Shown here piece by piece: positions 18,030 through 27,800 of a stretch of 64,000 bases of DNA. The DNA comes from Bradyrhizobium quebecense. Its GTDB lineage: Bacteria > Pseudomonadota > Alphaproteobacteria > Rhizobiales > Xanthobacteraceae. The stretch covers positions 4,402,001 through 4,466,000 of the forward strand of contig NZ_CP088022.1 of the NCBI RefSeq assembly GCF_013373795.3, written 5' to 3'. Made by a program: the position numbers and the translations under genes. The first letter of the stretch is position 1. Each line of letters starts with the position of its first letter. The notes beneath the pieces were generated by a model. The model was not told the DNA's origin, did no database searches, and saw only the letters and a program-made list of their open reading frames with translations.

Positions 18030-18752
18030 ATGAAGACCATCATCCTTCTCACCGGCGTCGCCAACCAGCAATTCGCGCTCACCGAGCTGTTGAAGGCGCA
18101 CAATCCGGCGCTGTCGTTCCGCTGCGCGGTGACGGCCGAGGACCTCGCGGCGATCGAACCCGAGGTGTTGTGCGAGGCCCGGCTGCTGGCGTTCACCACC
18201 AGCGTCATCGTGCCTGAAAGCATCCTGGCGGCGCTCGGCCATGGCGCCTACAATTTCCACCCGGGCCCACCGCAATATCCCGGCTGGGCGCCGGCACATT
18301 TCGCACTCTATGACGGTGCGCGCACGTTCGGCGCGACAGCCCATCTGATGGCCGCGCGGGTCGATTCCGGTCCGATCGTCGGGGTCGAGGCCTTCATCAT
18401 TCCTGACAAGATCAGCGTGCGCGGGCTCGAGCAAATTGCCTATGTGCGGCTTGCTTATCTGTTCTGGCGGATGTCGCGCGATCTCGCTCGCGATCCCTCG
18501 CCGCTGCAGGAACTGGAAATCGCCTGGTGCGGCATCAAGAGCACCCGCCAAATGTACCGCGACATGTGCGAGCTTCCCGCCGGCATCAGTGCCGGCGAAC
18601 TGGCTCGCCGAATCCGCGCCTTCCACGACGACTTCCGCGCTATCCCGCTAACCATCTCCGTGCACGGCATCCGCTTCCAGCTGGCGACGACCGCCATGCA
18701 GACACCCGAGGCACCGCAGGTGGCATCGCCGCCGCTCGCGGCGGCGTCATGA
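18030..18752 (+). CDS. Formyltransferase (N10-formyl-THF dependent type), probable sugar or amine formylase
   Basis: This 240-residue protein has the formyltransferase catalytic core: Asn75 and His77 in YNFHPGPPQYPG, and Asp112 in VDSGPI. These match the Asn-His-Asp triad of methionyl-tRNA and sugar formyltransferases. It is much shorter than methionyl-tRNA formyltransferase and lacks its C-terminal tRNA-binding domain, so a small amine substrate such as an amino-sugar nucleotide is likelier. Its neighbours are HAD and glycosyltransferase-like genes, with flagellin beyond. The start has AGAGAAGGA upstream at 18011-18019. The substrate is unknown. Confidence 0.75.
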   Translation: MKTIILLTGVANQQFALTELLKAHNPALSFRCAVTAEDLAAIEPEVLCEARLLAFTTSVIVPESILAALGHGAYNFHPGPPQYPGWAPAHFALYDGARTFGATAHLMAARVDSGPIVGVEAFIIPDKISVRGLEQIAYVRLAYLFWRMSRDLARDPSPLQELEIAWCGIKSTRQMYRDMCELPAGISAGELARRIRAFHDDFRAIPLTISVHGIRFQLATTAMQTPEAPQVASPPLAAAS

Positions 18753-18783
18753 AGGGCGACGAGACCAGGTTGAAGCGTCATCG

Positions 18784-18831
18784 CGCTTGATCCTTTCGGA
18801 ACGCCGCTTCGCACTTCTCCGGGTCATGCTC
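18784..18831. repeat. Dispersed palindromic repeat, degenerate copy
   Basis: The sequence TTGATCCTTTCGGAACGCC followed by GCTTCGCACTTCTCCGGGTC matches, with changes, the repeat at 47291-47339. It lies between the convergent formyltransferase and cyclase genes. It may act as a weak bidirectional terminator. Confidence 0.5.
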
Positions 18832-21800
18832 TAATGCCGCCAGGGTTCACCCTGTGGATCGGCAAGCATTCCGTTCAGGAGCGCTTCGGCCCGATGTAGC
18901 AGCGGCTTCGTTCCACTGCTCGATGCAATCGCAATTGCCGCGCGCAACTTGTGCAGAATGGAAGTCCTGTCGTTCTCATTAGACGCCGGCGATACCGCCG
19001 CCTCTCCGAACAACGCCTCGGCTTCCAGACCGGAAAAGCCCTGCTGCCGCGCGGTATTTCGCGCCTCTCGCAGCATGTTCAACGCGGCTGGCGCATCGCC
19101 GAGCCGGCTCAGAGCCAGTGCCAGATAGATCGAGGTACGCAGCACGATCGAGGTATAGCTCACCGACCTGGCTACCTCTCGGGCTTCGACGAGCGTAACC
19201 CGCGCGTCAGCGAGACGTCCCTGTTCCAGATAGGCAATACCAAGATGGCAGGTGATGACAGGCACGAAGAGGCGAATTCCATACTTTTGCGTAATGGCAA
19301 AAGCGTCCTCCAGGACCGCCGCTGCTTCGCCAGGATTGCCCCGACTGAGCGCCAGACAACCACCGCTATAGCCGGCGCCAACGCGATCAAATGGCCTGTT
19401 GCTCTCATTGGCGATTGCCGTCGCGCGCTGATGAAACTCGGCCCCCATATCAATCTCACCCAAGGTCGTGTGGGTCACGCTTTTCATCATGCAGCACAGC
19501 AGCTCCAGGGTTTTCGGCGTCGTCCCGGGCGGCGCGCTGGCATCCGGCCCGGACAGGCGGAGGCAAGCCTGTCCCAGCATTTGCTCCGCGTCACGATAGC
19601 GCCCGGCAATGAAATAGGCCTGGCCCAGGCTGTACTGAGCCAGGTTGAGCCAACCCGGATTGCCCCACTCTCCCGCCAGACGGGCAACCTCCTCGCCGGT
19701 TTCGATCGCCTCGACCGGGGTGCCGTAGAAGTTCTGCGCCCCCGACCTGACCGCCATCGCCGCGACCTTCCGCCCGATATCGTCGATCGCGTTGGCGCGC
19801 TCCTCCGCGTCTCTTCCGAGATCGAACCATTCGGCGACCTTGCCTGCGCTCATGAAGGCCGTGCGCGCCTCGATGCGAAGGTCGACCGCATCCGCTTCGC
19901 GCGAGCGAGCGAACGGCGTCTTGTCGAGCGCGGTCATCGCGATCTCAAAGTAGTTGGCTGCGTCGGCAAATGCCGATCGTGCCAGGCTCTTCCGCGCGGC
20001 AGTTCTGCCGTAGCTGAAAGCTTTCTGCCAGTCCTTCGCTCGCATTGCGTGATAGCAGAGCCTGCTGGGTTCATCATGCGAGCTTCCATTGCCCTCCAAC
20101 GTCGCAAGAATGCGTGCGTGGACGCCTTCACGTACTTTTTCGACCATCGAGTCGTAGATGACCTGGCGGACCATTTCGTGCGGAAACTCGAGCACTCGAT
20201 CCGGCTCGATATCGATCTTCACCAGAAACTCCGAGCGGTCGAGAACCGCCAGGCAGCGCTGCAGCACGGGCTCAGGGAGACCGGACGCCTCGCGCAAGAT
20301 AACTTCCGTCGAGCGTGGGCCTAGCGCTGCCGCGATCTGCAACAGGGAGCGCTCCTCCCTCGATACCCGATCCAGACGCGCTGCGATGACTCCCTGGATA
20401 CTGCTCGGGATACCAAGCTCGCCGACCGGACGCGCCAGCGCCAGATCGCCCCAATGCCCCCGCAGAATCCCGCTGTCCTTGAGGCCCCGGCAGACCTCTT
20501 CAATGAAGAGTGGCACGCTGGCCGTATGAAGCACGACGCGGCTCTTCAGATCGGCCATGTTCGCGGACCGCCCCAAGATATCGTCCAGCATTTCCCGTCC
20601 GGCATCCTCGGCGAGCGACCGCAACGCGGCGATCTCGGCGTTGCAGCGCGCGATCCAGTCCGGAATGCCGTTGGGTCTGCTGGTCAACAACACCAGAAGG
20701 CTAGGTATCTGCAGCGACGCGAGCGCAGCGACAACGGCCTCGCTGGCGCGATCGATCCAGTGCAGATCCTCGACGAGGATCACCGTGCGCTGGCGGGCGA
20801 CCAGGCTCTCGAGAATCGCGCAGCTCGCGTCGCTGATCGCGCGGCCGCGCGCGTGTGGCTCCAGCTCGCCCCACTCTGGATCCGATATCGGACGATCCAG
20901 CACCGCATTGATGGCGGAACGCGCTATCCCGGTCAGAGTCGTCGGAGGCTCGGTCCGGATATCGGCGTCCGCCGCAGTCCCTTCGAGCATCGACAGCATG
21001 AGCGCCTTCAGCGCGCTGAACGGTGCACCTTGAAGATTCGGACTGCACTCTGCGTGGACCGGACGCCAGCCCTCGCGCTTGAGCTCGTCGACAAACTCGT
21101 GCACGAGCCGCGACTTTCCGATGCCAGGATCGCCAATCAAGAGCGCCGTCTGCCGGCTCGCCCCGGCATTTTGAGCCAGCTGCCTGAGCAACCCGGTCTC
21201 GTCCACGCGGTTGACAAACCGTGCAACGCTTCGCGCCCTGCGTACCCGCCAACTGGAGACATTGGTTGCGCCGGTCACACGGTAGATCGGCACAGGCTCG
21301 CTGAACCCTTTGAGTCGTTTGCGACCCAAATAGTCGAACTGGACATTGCCATCGGCGAGATGCTGACAAGCCTCGGACGCGTAGATCTGATTCGGTCCGG
21401 CGACCGCTTCGAGGCGCGCCGCAAGATGCTGCGCTGCTCCTCCGATCTCATAGACCTTGGAATATTCGCTGGCGACCATGTAGGTCACCACGCGCCCCGA
21501 ATGGAGCCCCACCCGAACCTGGAGCGCCGGATCGCCCAAGCCCCCGATACGTCGGACGAGTTCGATCGCAGCATGGCAAGCAAGCGGCGCGTGGTTGTCG
21601 TCAGCAATCGGGGCGCCAAATACCGCGGCGAGCCCATCCCCCAATTCCTTGCTGACGATGCCGCCGAACTGGCGCACTGCGCCGCGCATGGCGGCCAGGG
21701 CCGGCTCCAGGCGGGAGACCGCCTCTTCCGGATCCAGGTCCGCTACGAGCCCCGTGGAATCGACCACGTCGGCGCGAAGGATGGTTACAAATCGCTGTTC

Positions 21801-21929
21801 ACTGTCGGGATCGAGGCGCTTTGCTACGGCGGCACCGCATTGGGCGCACCAATTGTCGTCCGCTCCGATCGTCGATTGGCATGCAAAGCAAAGCATTCCT
21901 GCTCTCAAAGGCTGCTGCGGTCTCGCCAA
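18831..21929 (-). CDS. Adenylate/guanylate cyclase-AAA ATPase-TPR regulatory protein
   Basis: This 1032-residue cytoplasmic protein has four parts. A zinc ribbon (CxxC at 14-17 and 28-31) comes first. A class III cyclase domain follows (about 45-220), with FVTILRADVVDSTGL, KELGDGLAAVFGAP and VGLHSGRVV holding the metal-site aspartates. An AAA/STAND ATPase module has Walker A GDPGIGKS and Walker B TVILVEDLHWID. A long TPR-like helical C-terminus ends the protein. The helix that carries the transition-state Asn in true cyclases reads GGAAQHLAAR, so that residue appears changed, as in many members of this fusion family, and cyclase activity is uncertain. It is a single gene facing the formyltransferase gene. 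Confidence 0.85.
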   Translation of the reverse strand: MARPQQPLRAGMLCFACQSTIGADDNWCAQCGAAVAKRLDPDSEQRFVTILRADVVDSTGLVADLDPEEAVSRLEPALAAMRGAVRQFGGIVSKELGDGLAAVFGAPIADDNHAPLACHAAIELVRRIGGLGDPALQVRVGLHSGRVVTYMVASEYSKVYEIGGAAQHLAARLEAVAGPNQIYASEACQHLADGNVQFDYLGRKRLKGFSEPVPIYRVTGATNVSSWRVRRARSVARFVNRVDETGLLRQLAQNAGASRQTALLIGDPGIGKSRLVHEFVDELKREGWRPVHAECSPNLQGAPFSALKALMLSMLEGTAADADIRTEPPTTLTGIARSAINAVLDRPISDPEWGELEPHARGRAISDASCAILESLVARQRTVILVEDLHWIDRASEAVVAALASLQIPSLLVLLTSRPNGIPDWIARCNAEIAALRSLAEDAGREMLDDILGRSANMADLKSRVVLHTASVPLFIEEVCRGLKDSGILRGHWGDLALARPVGELGIPSSIQGVIAARLDRVSREERSLLQIAAALGPRSTEVILREASGLPEPVLQRCLAVLDRSEFLVKIDIEPDRVLEFPHEMVRQVIYDSMVEKVREGVHARILATLEGNGSSHDEPSRLCYHAMRAKDWQKAFSYGRTAARKSLARSAFADAANYFEIAMTALDKTPFARSREADAVDLRIEARTAFMSAGKVAEWFDLGRDAEERANAIDDIGRKVAAMAVRSGAQNFYGTPVEAIETGEEVARLAGEWGNPGWLNLAQYSLGQAYFIAGRYRDAEQMLGQACLRLSGPDASAPPGTTPKTLELLCCMMKSVTHTTLGEIDMGAEFHQRATAIANESNRPFDRVGAGYSGGCLALSRGNPGEAAAVLEDAFAITQKYGIRLFVPVITCHLGIAYLEQGRLADARVTLVEAREVARSVSYTSIVLRTSIYLALALSRLGDAPAALNMLREARNTARQQGFSGLEAEALFGEAAVSPASNENDRTSILHKLRAAIAIASSSGTKPLLHRAEALLNGMLADPQGEPWRH

Positions 21930-22188
21930 CTCAGCATCCCGGTGAGCAGCTTAGAGTAGAGATTACCCATCGGGACATGCTTATCAATCCGGACGTGCTG
22001 TCCGTCTGCATCCGCGCCAACCCGAGAGGTTGCTAAACTGGACGAGATACAGTCTTGAGTGGTAGGTCGAGGCGCGAGAAATCAGACGGCGCAACTCGAG
22101 CCGTACGACCGATTTCGTTCGACGTCCCCGCGTTGCACAATTTATGTATAGCCAGAGCAAGCCAAAGTTGTAATGAAAGGGAAATCCT

Positions 22189-22677
22189 ATGGGCGGAAGA
22201 GTATACAATAACCAGCAATTCAAAGATCATATCAACGCGCATTACTATCCTTTGCAGAACATGGTCAAGAGCGTCGCTATACTTAAGGCGTCGGATCTTA
22301 TCGACATCGAGACGCTGGAATATGGCCAATACCAGCCGATCCTGTCGCCCAGGCACCAGTGGCCGGGCGGGAGCGGCAAGCTGTGGCAAAAGGAGATGGG
22401 CAAGGCGCGCCTGGACCTCGCCACTCAAGCGAGCACCGCAGCCCTCTCCAAGGACGAGGCCGGCGTCGTACCGCTGACGAAATGCGCGCTGCTGGATGCC
22501 GCCGTCCGCAAATGCTTCAACTCCGAACCGCCGATCCCGATGAAGATCGACGTGAAAGAGAAAGACAAGAATGCGCCGAATGCCGATCGGCACGACATTC
22601 TGCTGACCTGGGAACACGCCAACGGAGACAATCAGCCGCCAACGCTGCTGCTGCTGACGATGGTCTGCCCGGCCTGA
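22189..22677 (+). CDS. Hypothetical protein
   Basis: This 162-residue protein has no signal peptide or membrane segment and no domain I recognise. It begins MGGRVYNNQQFKDHINAHYY and ends in a hydrophobic strand (TLLLLTMVCPA). GAAAGGGAAA lies a few bases before the ATG. Upstream sequence (21930-22188) is AT-richer and probably contains its promoter. It may have been acquired recently, but there is no clear mobile element beside it. Confidence 0.55.
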   Translation: MGGRVYNNQQFKDHINAHYYPLQNMVKSVAILKASDLIDIETLEYGQYQPILSPRHQWPGGSGKLWQKEMGKARLDLATQASTAALSKDEAGVVPLTKCALLDAAVRKCFNSEPPIPMKIDVKEKDKNAPNADRHDILLTWEHANGDNQPPTLLLLTMVCPA

Positions 22678-22782
22678 TCCCCGATCGCAGGCGGCACTTT
22701 CCGCACGACGGTATTGCGCCCGCGCGGCTGCCTGATGGCAGCCGCATCAACCTTGGCGCGCCGGCGATGCCGTGGGGATGAT

Positions 22783-22971
22783 CTATGACGCCGGGCGGCG
22801 CTGTTGCAACAGCGCCCTCACCGCACGCTCCGCGGCGCGAGCGGAGCCGAAATAGCCGCCATCGAGGCCATCAAAGGCGCGATCCGAGGAGAAGAAGCAG
22901 AAGCCTCTGGCGTCGCTGACAACGATACCCACGGTTCGATCCGATACTTCGATGACGTAAGCTTGGGACAT
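22783..22971 (-). CDS. Small conserved hypothetical protein
   Basis: This 62-residue protein begins MSQAYVIEVSDRTVGIVVSD and continues with a GFCFFSSDRAFDGLDG segment and an ARAAERAVRALL helix. I recognise the pattern from small Bradyrhizobium proteins of unknown function. No signal peptide is present. It is a single gene transcribed away from its neighbour at 22189. Confidence 0.55.
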   Translation of the reverse strand: MSQAYVIEVSDRTVGIVVSDARGFCFFSSDRAFDGLDGGYFGSARAAERAVRALLQQRRPAS

Positions 22972-23344
22972 GCGTGCTCGATCGCCGGAAGATGGCGCTC
23001 CTGTCTGATTGTCGGGTGCTTGGGATTTTTCTTAAGCGATCAACAACAGACGCCGGTCGCCGCCGAGACGCAGCGATGCGACATGCGGCTTCGCATGTCG
23101 CACATCAAGCTGCGGTGGTGATGTCTCATGGCGGCGGCCTTGAACAACGCGGGATATCGCGCATCAATATCCGGTCGAACCGCGCGGCGGTCAATGAAAT
23201 GACCGACCAAAGATCACCGCCCGGCGCGATGCCTCATTCGCGCCGGCCTGGAAAACAGCACAGTTTTGGTAATGACGGTTGCGATCCACCGAATTGGCCG
23301 ACCTTGGCCGGGCACCATGCGTCCTGGTGGCCGGCCGCGATCGC
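22972..23344. other. Intergenic region, nothing recognised
   Basis: About 370 bases between the small conserved gene and the fatty acid transporter gene. Frames here are short and do not look coding. No hairpin with a T-tract or clear repeat was seen. Confidence 0.35.
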
Positions 23345-24802
23345 TCAGGGCAGGATCGGCGGGCGATAGGTGAAGGTCGCCATCAGGATCGCGGCCAGCA
23401 GCATCACGATCGGGAAGTGGATGAAGAATTGCACCGACGTATAACCGATCAGATCCTTCGACTTCAGGCCGAGGATGCCAAGCAGCGGCAGCATCCAGAA
23501 CGGGTTGATGAAGTTCGGCAGCGTCTCGGCGATGTTGTAGACCATCACCGTCCAGCCCAGATGCGCGCCGATATCGTTGGCCGCCTTCATGATGTAGGGC
23601 GCCTCGATGATCCACTTTCCGCCGGCCGACGGCACGAAGAAGCCGAGCAGCGCCGAATAGATTCCGACCAGGAATGAGAACACAGTGGAATTGCCGGAGG
23701 CGCCGACGAACCAGTGCGCAATCGTGTCCGACAACGTCGCGCCGCTGCCGTTCGGCACCTTGGTCAGGATCTGCGCGATACCGGCGTAGAACGGAAACTG
23801 CAGCAGTACGCCGGAGACACTCGGCATCGCTTTCGAGAAGGACTCGATCAGGCTGCGCGGCCGCCAGTGCAGCACGATGCCGAGAATGAGAAAGACGAAA
23901 TTGTAGGTGTTGAGCCCCGACAGCGTGATCAGCGGATTGCCCGACTGGAACGTCTGCCACAGCCAGCCGGCGGCAAGCAGGGCGATCAGGATCGTCAGCA
24001 GCGGACTGAATTCCAGCCAGTCGCCCGGACGAGCCGGCTTCCTGGCCTCGATGCGATCGTCGCCGAGCGCAACGCCGAGATCTTCCGCCGTCTTCGCCTG
24101 CTCGGGTGCCGGGGTCGTGAAATAGCAGATCGCCGCCGACACGACGCTCACCATCGCGACGGTGACCATGTTCTGCCAGGTCAGAATGGTTTCCGAGAAG
24201 CCGATCACGCCGGTGATCGGCAAAAGCGATGCCGGAATGCTGCCGGTATTGGCCTGGAGCTGCGCGGCGGACGACGTGATGCCGAGGGTGAAGCCGCAAC
24301 CGAGCCCGAGATAGCCGGCGGCGCCGGCCGCGCGATAATCGAGCCGGATATCCGTGCGCCGCGCAATCTCCCGCACCAGCAGGCCGGAAAAGATCAGGCT
24401 CAGGCCCCAGTTCAGCAGCGAGAGGAAGATGCTGAGCATCCCGACAAAGACCACCGCGCCGCGCCCGGTCTTCGGCACGCTCGCGAGCCGCGCCAGCACG
24501 GCGGCGACCGGCGGCGACATCGCCACGACATAACCGCCGATCGCAACCAGGGCCATCTGCATCGTGAAGGGAATCAGATTCCAGAACCCGTCGCCGAACG
24601 CGCGGCTGACGGCGAGCGGCGAGCCGCCATGCAGGATTGCGCCTGCGGCGACCGCGATCACGGCGATCAGGACGAAGACATACGCATCCGGAAACCAGCG
24701 CTCCGCGAACGCCACCAGGGCCTGCGAAAATCGCGCCATGATGTTATCAGCGACAGGTTTTCGCAGGCTCACGGTTTGGTCGTGCGTTGCATTCGTCATC
24801 AA
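23345..24802 (-). CDS. Short-chain fatty acid transporter (AtoE family)
   Basis: This 485-residue integral membrane protein has about twelve hydrophobic segments. Family-like stretches include NIMARFSQALVAFAERWFPD near the N-terminus, GWGLSLIFSGLLVREIARR-like text, and GNSTVFSFLVGIYSALLGFFVPSAGG. AtoE-type permeases import short-chain fatty acids such as acetoacetate or butyrate. Its gene lies 47 bases downstream of the molybdoenzyme fusion gene on the same strand, so the two are probably co-transcribed. The SDR, hydratase and thiolase genes nearby fit fatty acid use. Confidence 0.85.
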   Translation of the reverse strand: MMTNATHDQTVSLRKPVADNIMARFSQALVAFAERWFPDAYVFVLIAVIAVAAGAILHGGSPLAVSRAFGDGFWNLIPFTMQMALVAIGGYVVAMSPPVAAVLARLASVPKTGRGAVVFVGMLSIFLSLLNWGLSLIFSGLLVREIARRTDIRLDYRAAGAAGYLGLGCGFTLGITSSAAQLQANTGSIPASLLPITGVIGFSETILTWQNMVTVAMVSVVSAAICYFTTPAPEQAKTAEDLGVALGDDRIEARKPARPGDWLEFSPLLTILIALLAAGWLWQTFQSGNPLITLSGLNTYNFVFLILGIVLHWRPRSLIESFSKAMPSVSGVLLQFPFYAGIAQILTKVPNGSGATLSDTIAHWFVGASGNSTVFSFLVGIYSALLGFFVPSAGGKWIIEAPYIMKAANDIGAHLGWTVMVYNIAETLPNFINPFWMLPLLGILGLKSKDLIGYTSVQFFIHFPIVMLLAAILMATFTYRPPILP

Positions 24803-24849
24803 TCTGATCCCCTTCCGGTGATGCGGTTAGCCTTCAATGGTGTTGGTCA

Positions 24850-27800
24850 TCAAAGCGCGAGCGTGAGGTCGGTGAGCGGCACGGCCTGGCAGGCGAGGCA
24901 CTGCCCCTCGCTCCCGTCGACCGGGCCGAGATGAGTGAATTCCCCATCGACCACCTCGACCGCGCAGCTTTCGCATTGCCCGACACGGCAGCCGCTCGGT
25001 AGCGCGACGCCCGCCGCACTTGCGGCGTCGAGCAGCGTCCCCTGCTCCGGTCCCCAGGAAAAGCTCTGCTTGCTGTTAGCGAGCCGGATGGTTCGCGGCG
25101 CAAGGTCGCTCGGCACCGACGGCGGCGAGACGAAGCTTTCGGCGAAGATGTCGAACCGCGGGATACCGAGCGCCACTGCAGCCTCGATCTGCGCCGCGAC
25201 GAAATCCGGCGAGCCGCAGATGTAGACCAGCGGCCGGCGCGCCAAGAGCGGCTTGACCTGTTCGAGATCGAGCCGCCCCTTGCGCAACGACCGCGCGTCG
25301 ACCGAATCCTGCGCGAGCGGTACCGAATAGAACGTCACCCGCATTAGCCCCGGCGTGCTGGCTTCCAGCTCTACCAGTCGCTGCGCGAACGGATGCTCGC
25401 GGCTGCTGCGGCAGCCGTGGAGCAGCAGGACGTCGGCGACGCGATCTTGTGGCGCTGTGTGTTGCAGCGTCTCGAGATGGCTGATGAACGGCGTGATGCC
25501 GATGCCGGCAGCGAGGAAGACCAGCGGCCGCGGTCCCTTCAATGGCGGCGTGAAGATGCCGCCCGGCGGCTCCAGCAGAACCTGGTCTCCAACGGCAAGA
25601 CCATGCAGACGATCCGGCATGAAGAACGGCGCATCGCCGCTCCGCGCCTCATTGAAGAATCGCCCCTTCACCGCGATCGACAGCGCGTCCGGCAAATCGC
25701 CCGATCCGGTCAGCGAGTAGGCACGCGCCTCGGTCGCGCCGGGCAACGCGGTCATCACGTGTTGCCCCGGCAGGAAGTCGGGCAGCGGACCACCGTCAAG
25801 CGGCTGCAGGCTGAGGGTGATGACGTTATCGGCCTCGGCCCTGCGCTCGCCAACCACGAACCGCCGCTGGCCGCTCCAGACGCCGCGGCTGGCCACGCCG
25901 TCGCGCCTGATATCGCAGACGATCGCACGCAGCGGGACGGAGCCGCTGACCGGGTCGCGCGCATCGTCGTGCAGCACCGCGTTGATGTTGCGCGTGAGGG
26001 GGCCTGCCGCAGCCGAGCGATCGCGACCGAGCGGCGGACAATCCTCCCACCAGCCGAACTCGGCGACGACGACCCGCGCGTCGAGTGCCGCATTGAGGCG
26101 CACCTTCAGGCGCACGGCACCGCCTTGCGTTTCCACCATGGCCCAGTCGCCCTCTACCAATCCGCGCCGCTCGGCGAGCTGCGGGCTGATCTCGACGGCC
26201 GGATCGGGCGACTTTCGCCGCAGCGAGGCGACATGCCGCCAGGAGGAGTGAATGAACCAACCGCTCTTGGCGGTGGAGAGCACGAGCGGAAAGCGTTCGT
26301 CTGCCGCTGTCGTGAGCGGGCTGCCGACCGGTTCGACATGATCGGGCAACGGGTCATGCCCGTGTCCCAGCATCAGCTCCGAATAGATCTCAACACGGCG
26401 CGTCGGCGTCGCAAAGCCCGCCGCCGTTCCGTCCTCGCGCGTGACGGCGTATTTTTCATTGCGGAAGACCTGCGGGAAGCGACGTCCTTCCGGATGTTCG
26501 CGCAGATCCTCGACACCAATGCCGAGCGGCGCCAGCTGATAATTCCAGCCGGCCTTGATGTCTCCGCCGAAGAACAAGCTCCCCATGCCGAGCTTGAGCG
26601 CGAGCGCGGCGGCGATCTCGTAGTCGGCCTTCACTTCACCGATCGGCTCGACCATGCGCGGGCGAAACTGCACGGTCTCGACGGCTTGCTGCGTGATCTC
26701 GAACCCGATCTTGAGCGCGTCGCGCTCCCACGGCGTGCTGGCCGGCAGGACGAAGTCGGCGCTTTCCGCGGTCGGGTTCATGAACATGTCGATATGAACC
26801 TGGAATTCCAGCGCCTTCAGCGCCGCACGGTTGCGCTCGGTATGGCCCTGCGAGACGACGAAGTTGGTGCCGAAGGCGACCAGCGCGCGCACGCGGTAAG
26901 GTTCGCCCTCGAGCACGGCGCGGCTGAAATCGCGCGCCGTGATCCAGCCCTTCGCCGGCGGGCCGAGCGGCAGTTCGGCAAGGCCCAGCGCCTTGGCCTG
27001 CTGCTCCGGCGAAAGGATGTTGTAGTCGTTGAGAGGACGTGTCGGCGGCGGGACCGGCCAGCGGTTGCCGCCGGGCCGATCGCACGCGCCGGTCAGCGCA
27101 TAGAGCGACGCGATCGCGCGCTCGATCGCGGTGGCGTTGGTGTGCTGACCGACGCCGGTCCAGGAATGATAGGCGAGCCGTGGCCGGGCGGCGAGCAGCG
27201 CATTGAATGCGTCGATATCCTCGACGCGCAACCAGGTCAGTTCCGCCACGCGCGCCGGCGTATAGGGCGCGGCGCGCTCGGCCAGCAATTCGAACGCGGT
27301 TGCCGCCGAAATCATCCGGCCGTCGCGCGCACGGATCGACAGCGCACCGCGAAGCTGGCCGCCGCGCTCCGGCGCGTATCGGGTGTCGCAAGCCACCGGC
27401 GAGCCCAGCGCATCGAGACGAACGAAAGCCTCAGGCGCGCCATCGGGCCACAACGCGTCGGCGCGCAGGAAGCGCCCGGTCGCACGATCGACCAGCAGCG
27501 ATCCGTTGGTCCATTGGTCGACGAAATCCGCATCGAAGCTGTCGGTCGCGATGAGATGACGGATCGCGCCCATCGCAAGTGCGCCATCGGCGCCGGGGCG
27601 AATGCGCAACCAGAGATCGGCCTGCTGACCCGATCCGTTCGGTTTGGGATCGACGACGACGACCTTTGCGCCGCGCCGCCGCGCGTCAGCGATCCGCGTC
27701 GCCTGGGCGAGCCAGGTGCGCGCGGGATTGTGGCCCCACAGGATGATCGCATCGGCATTGTCGTAATCGGGAAAGCCGATGCCGCGACCAAAGGTCAGCG

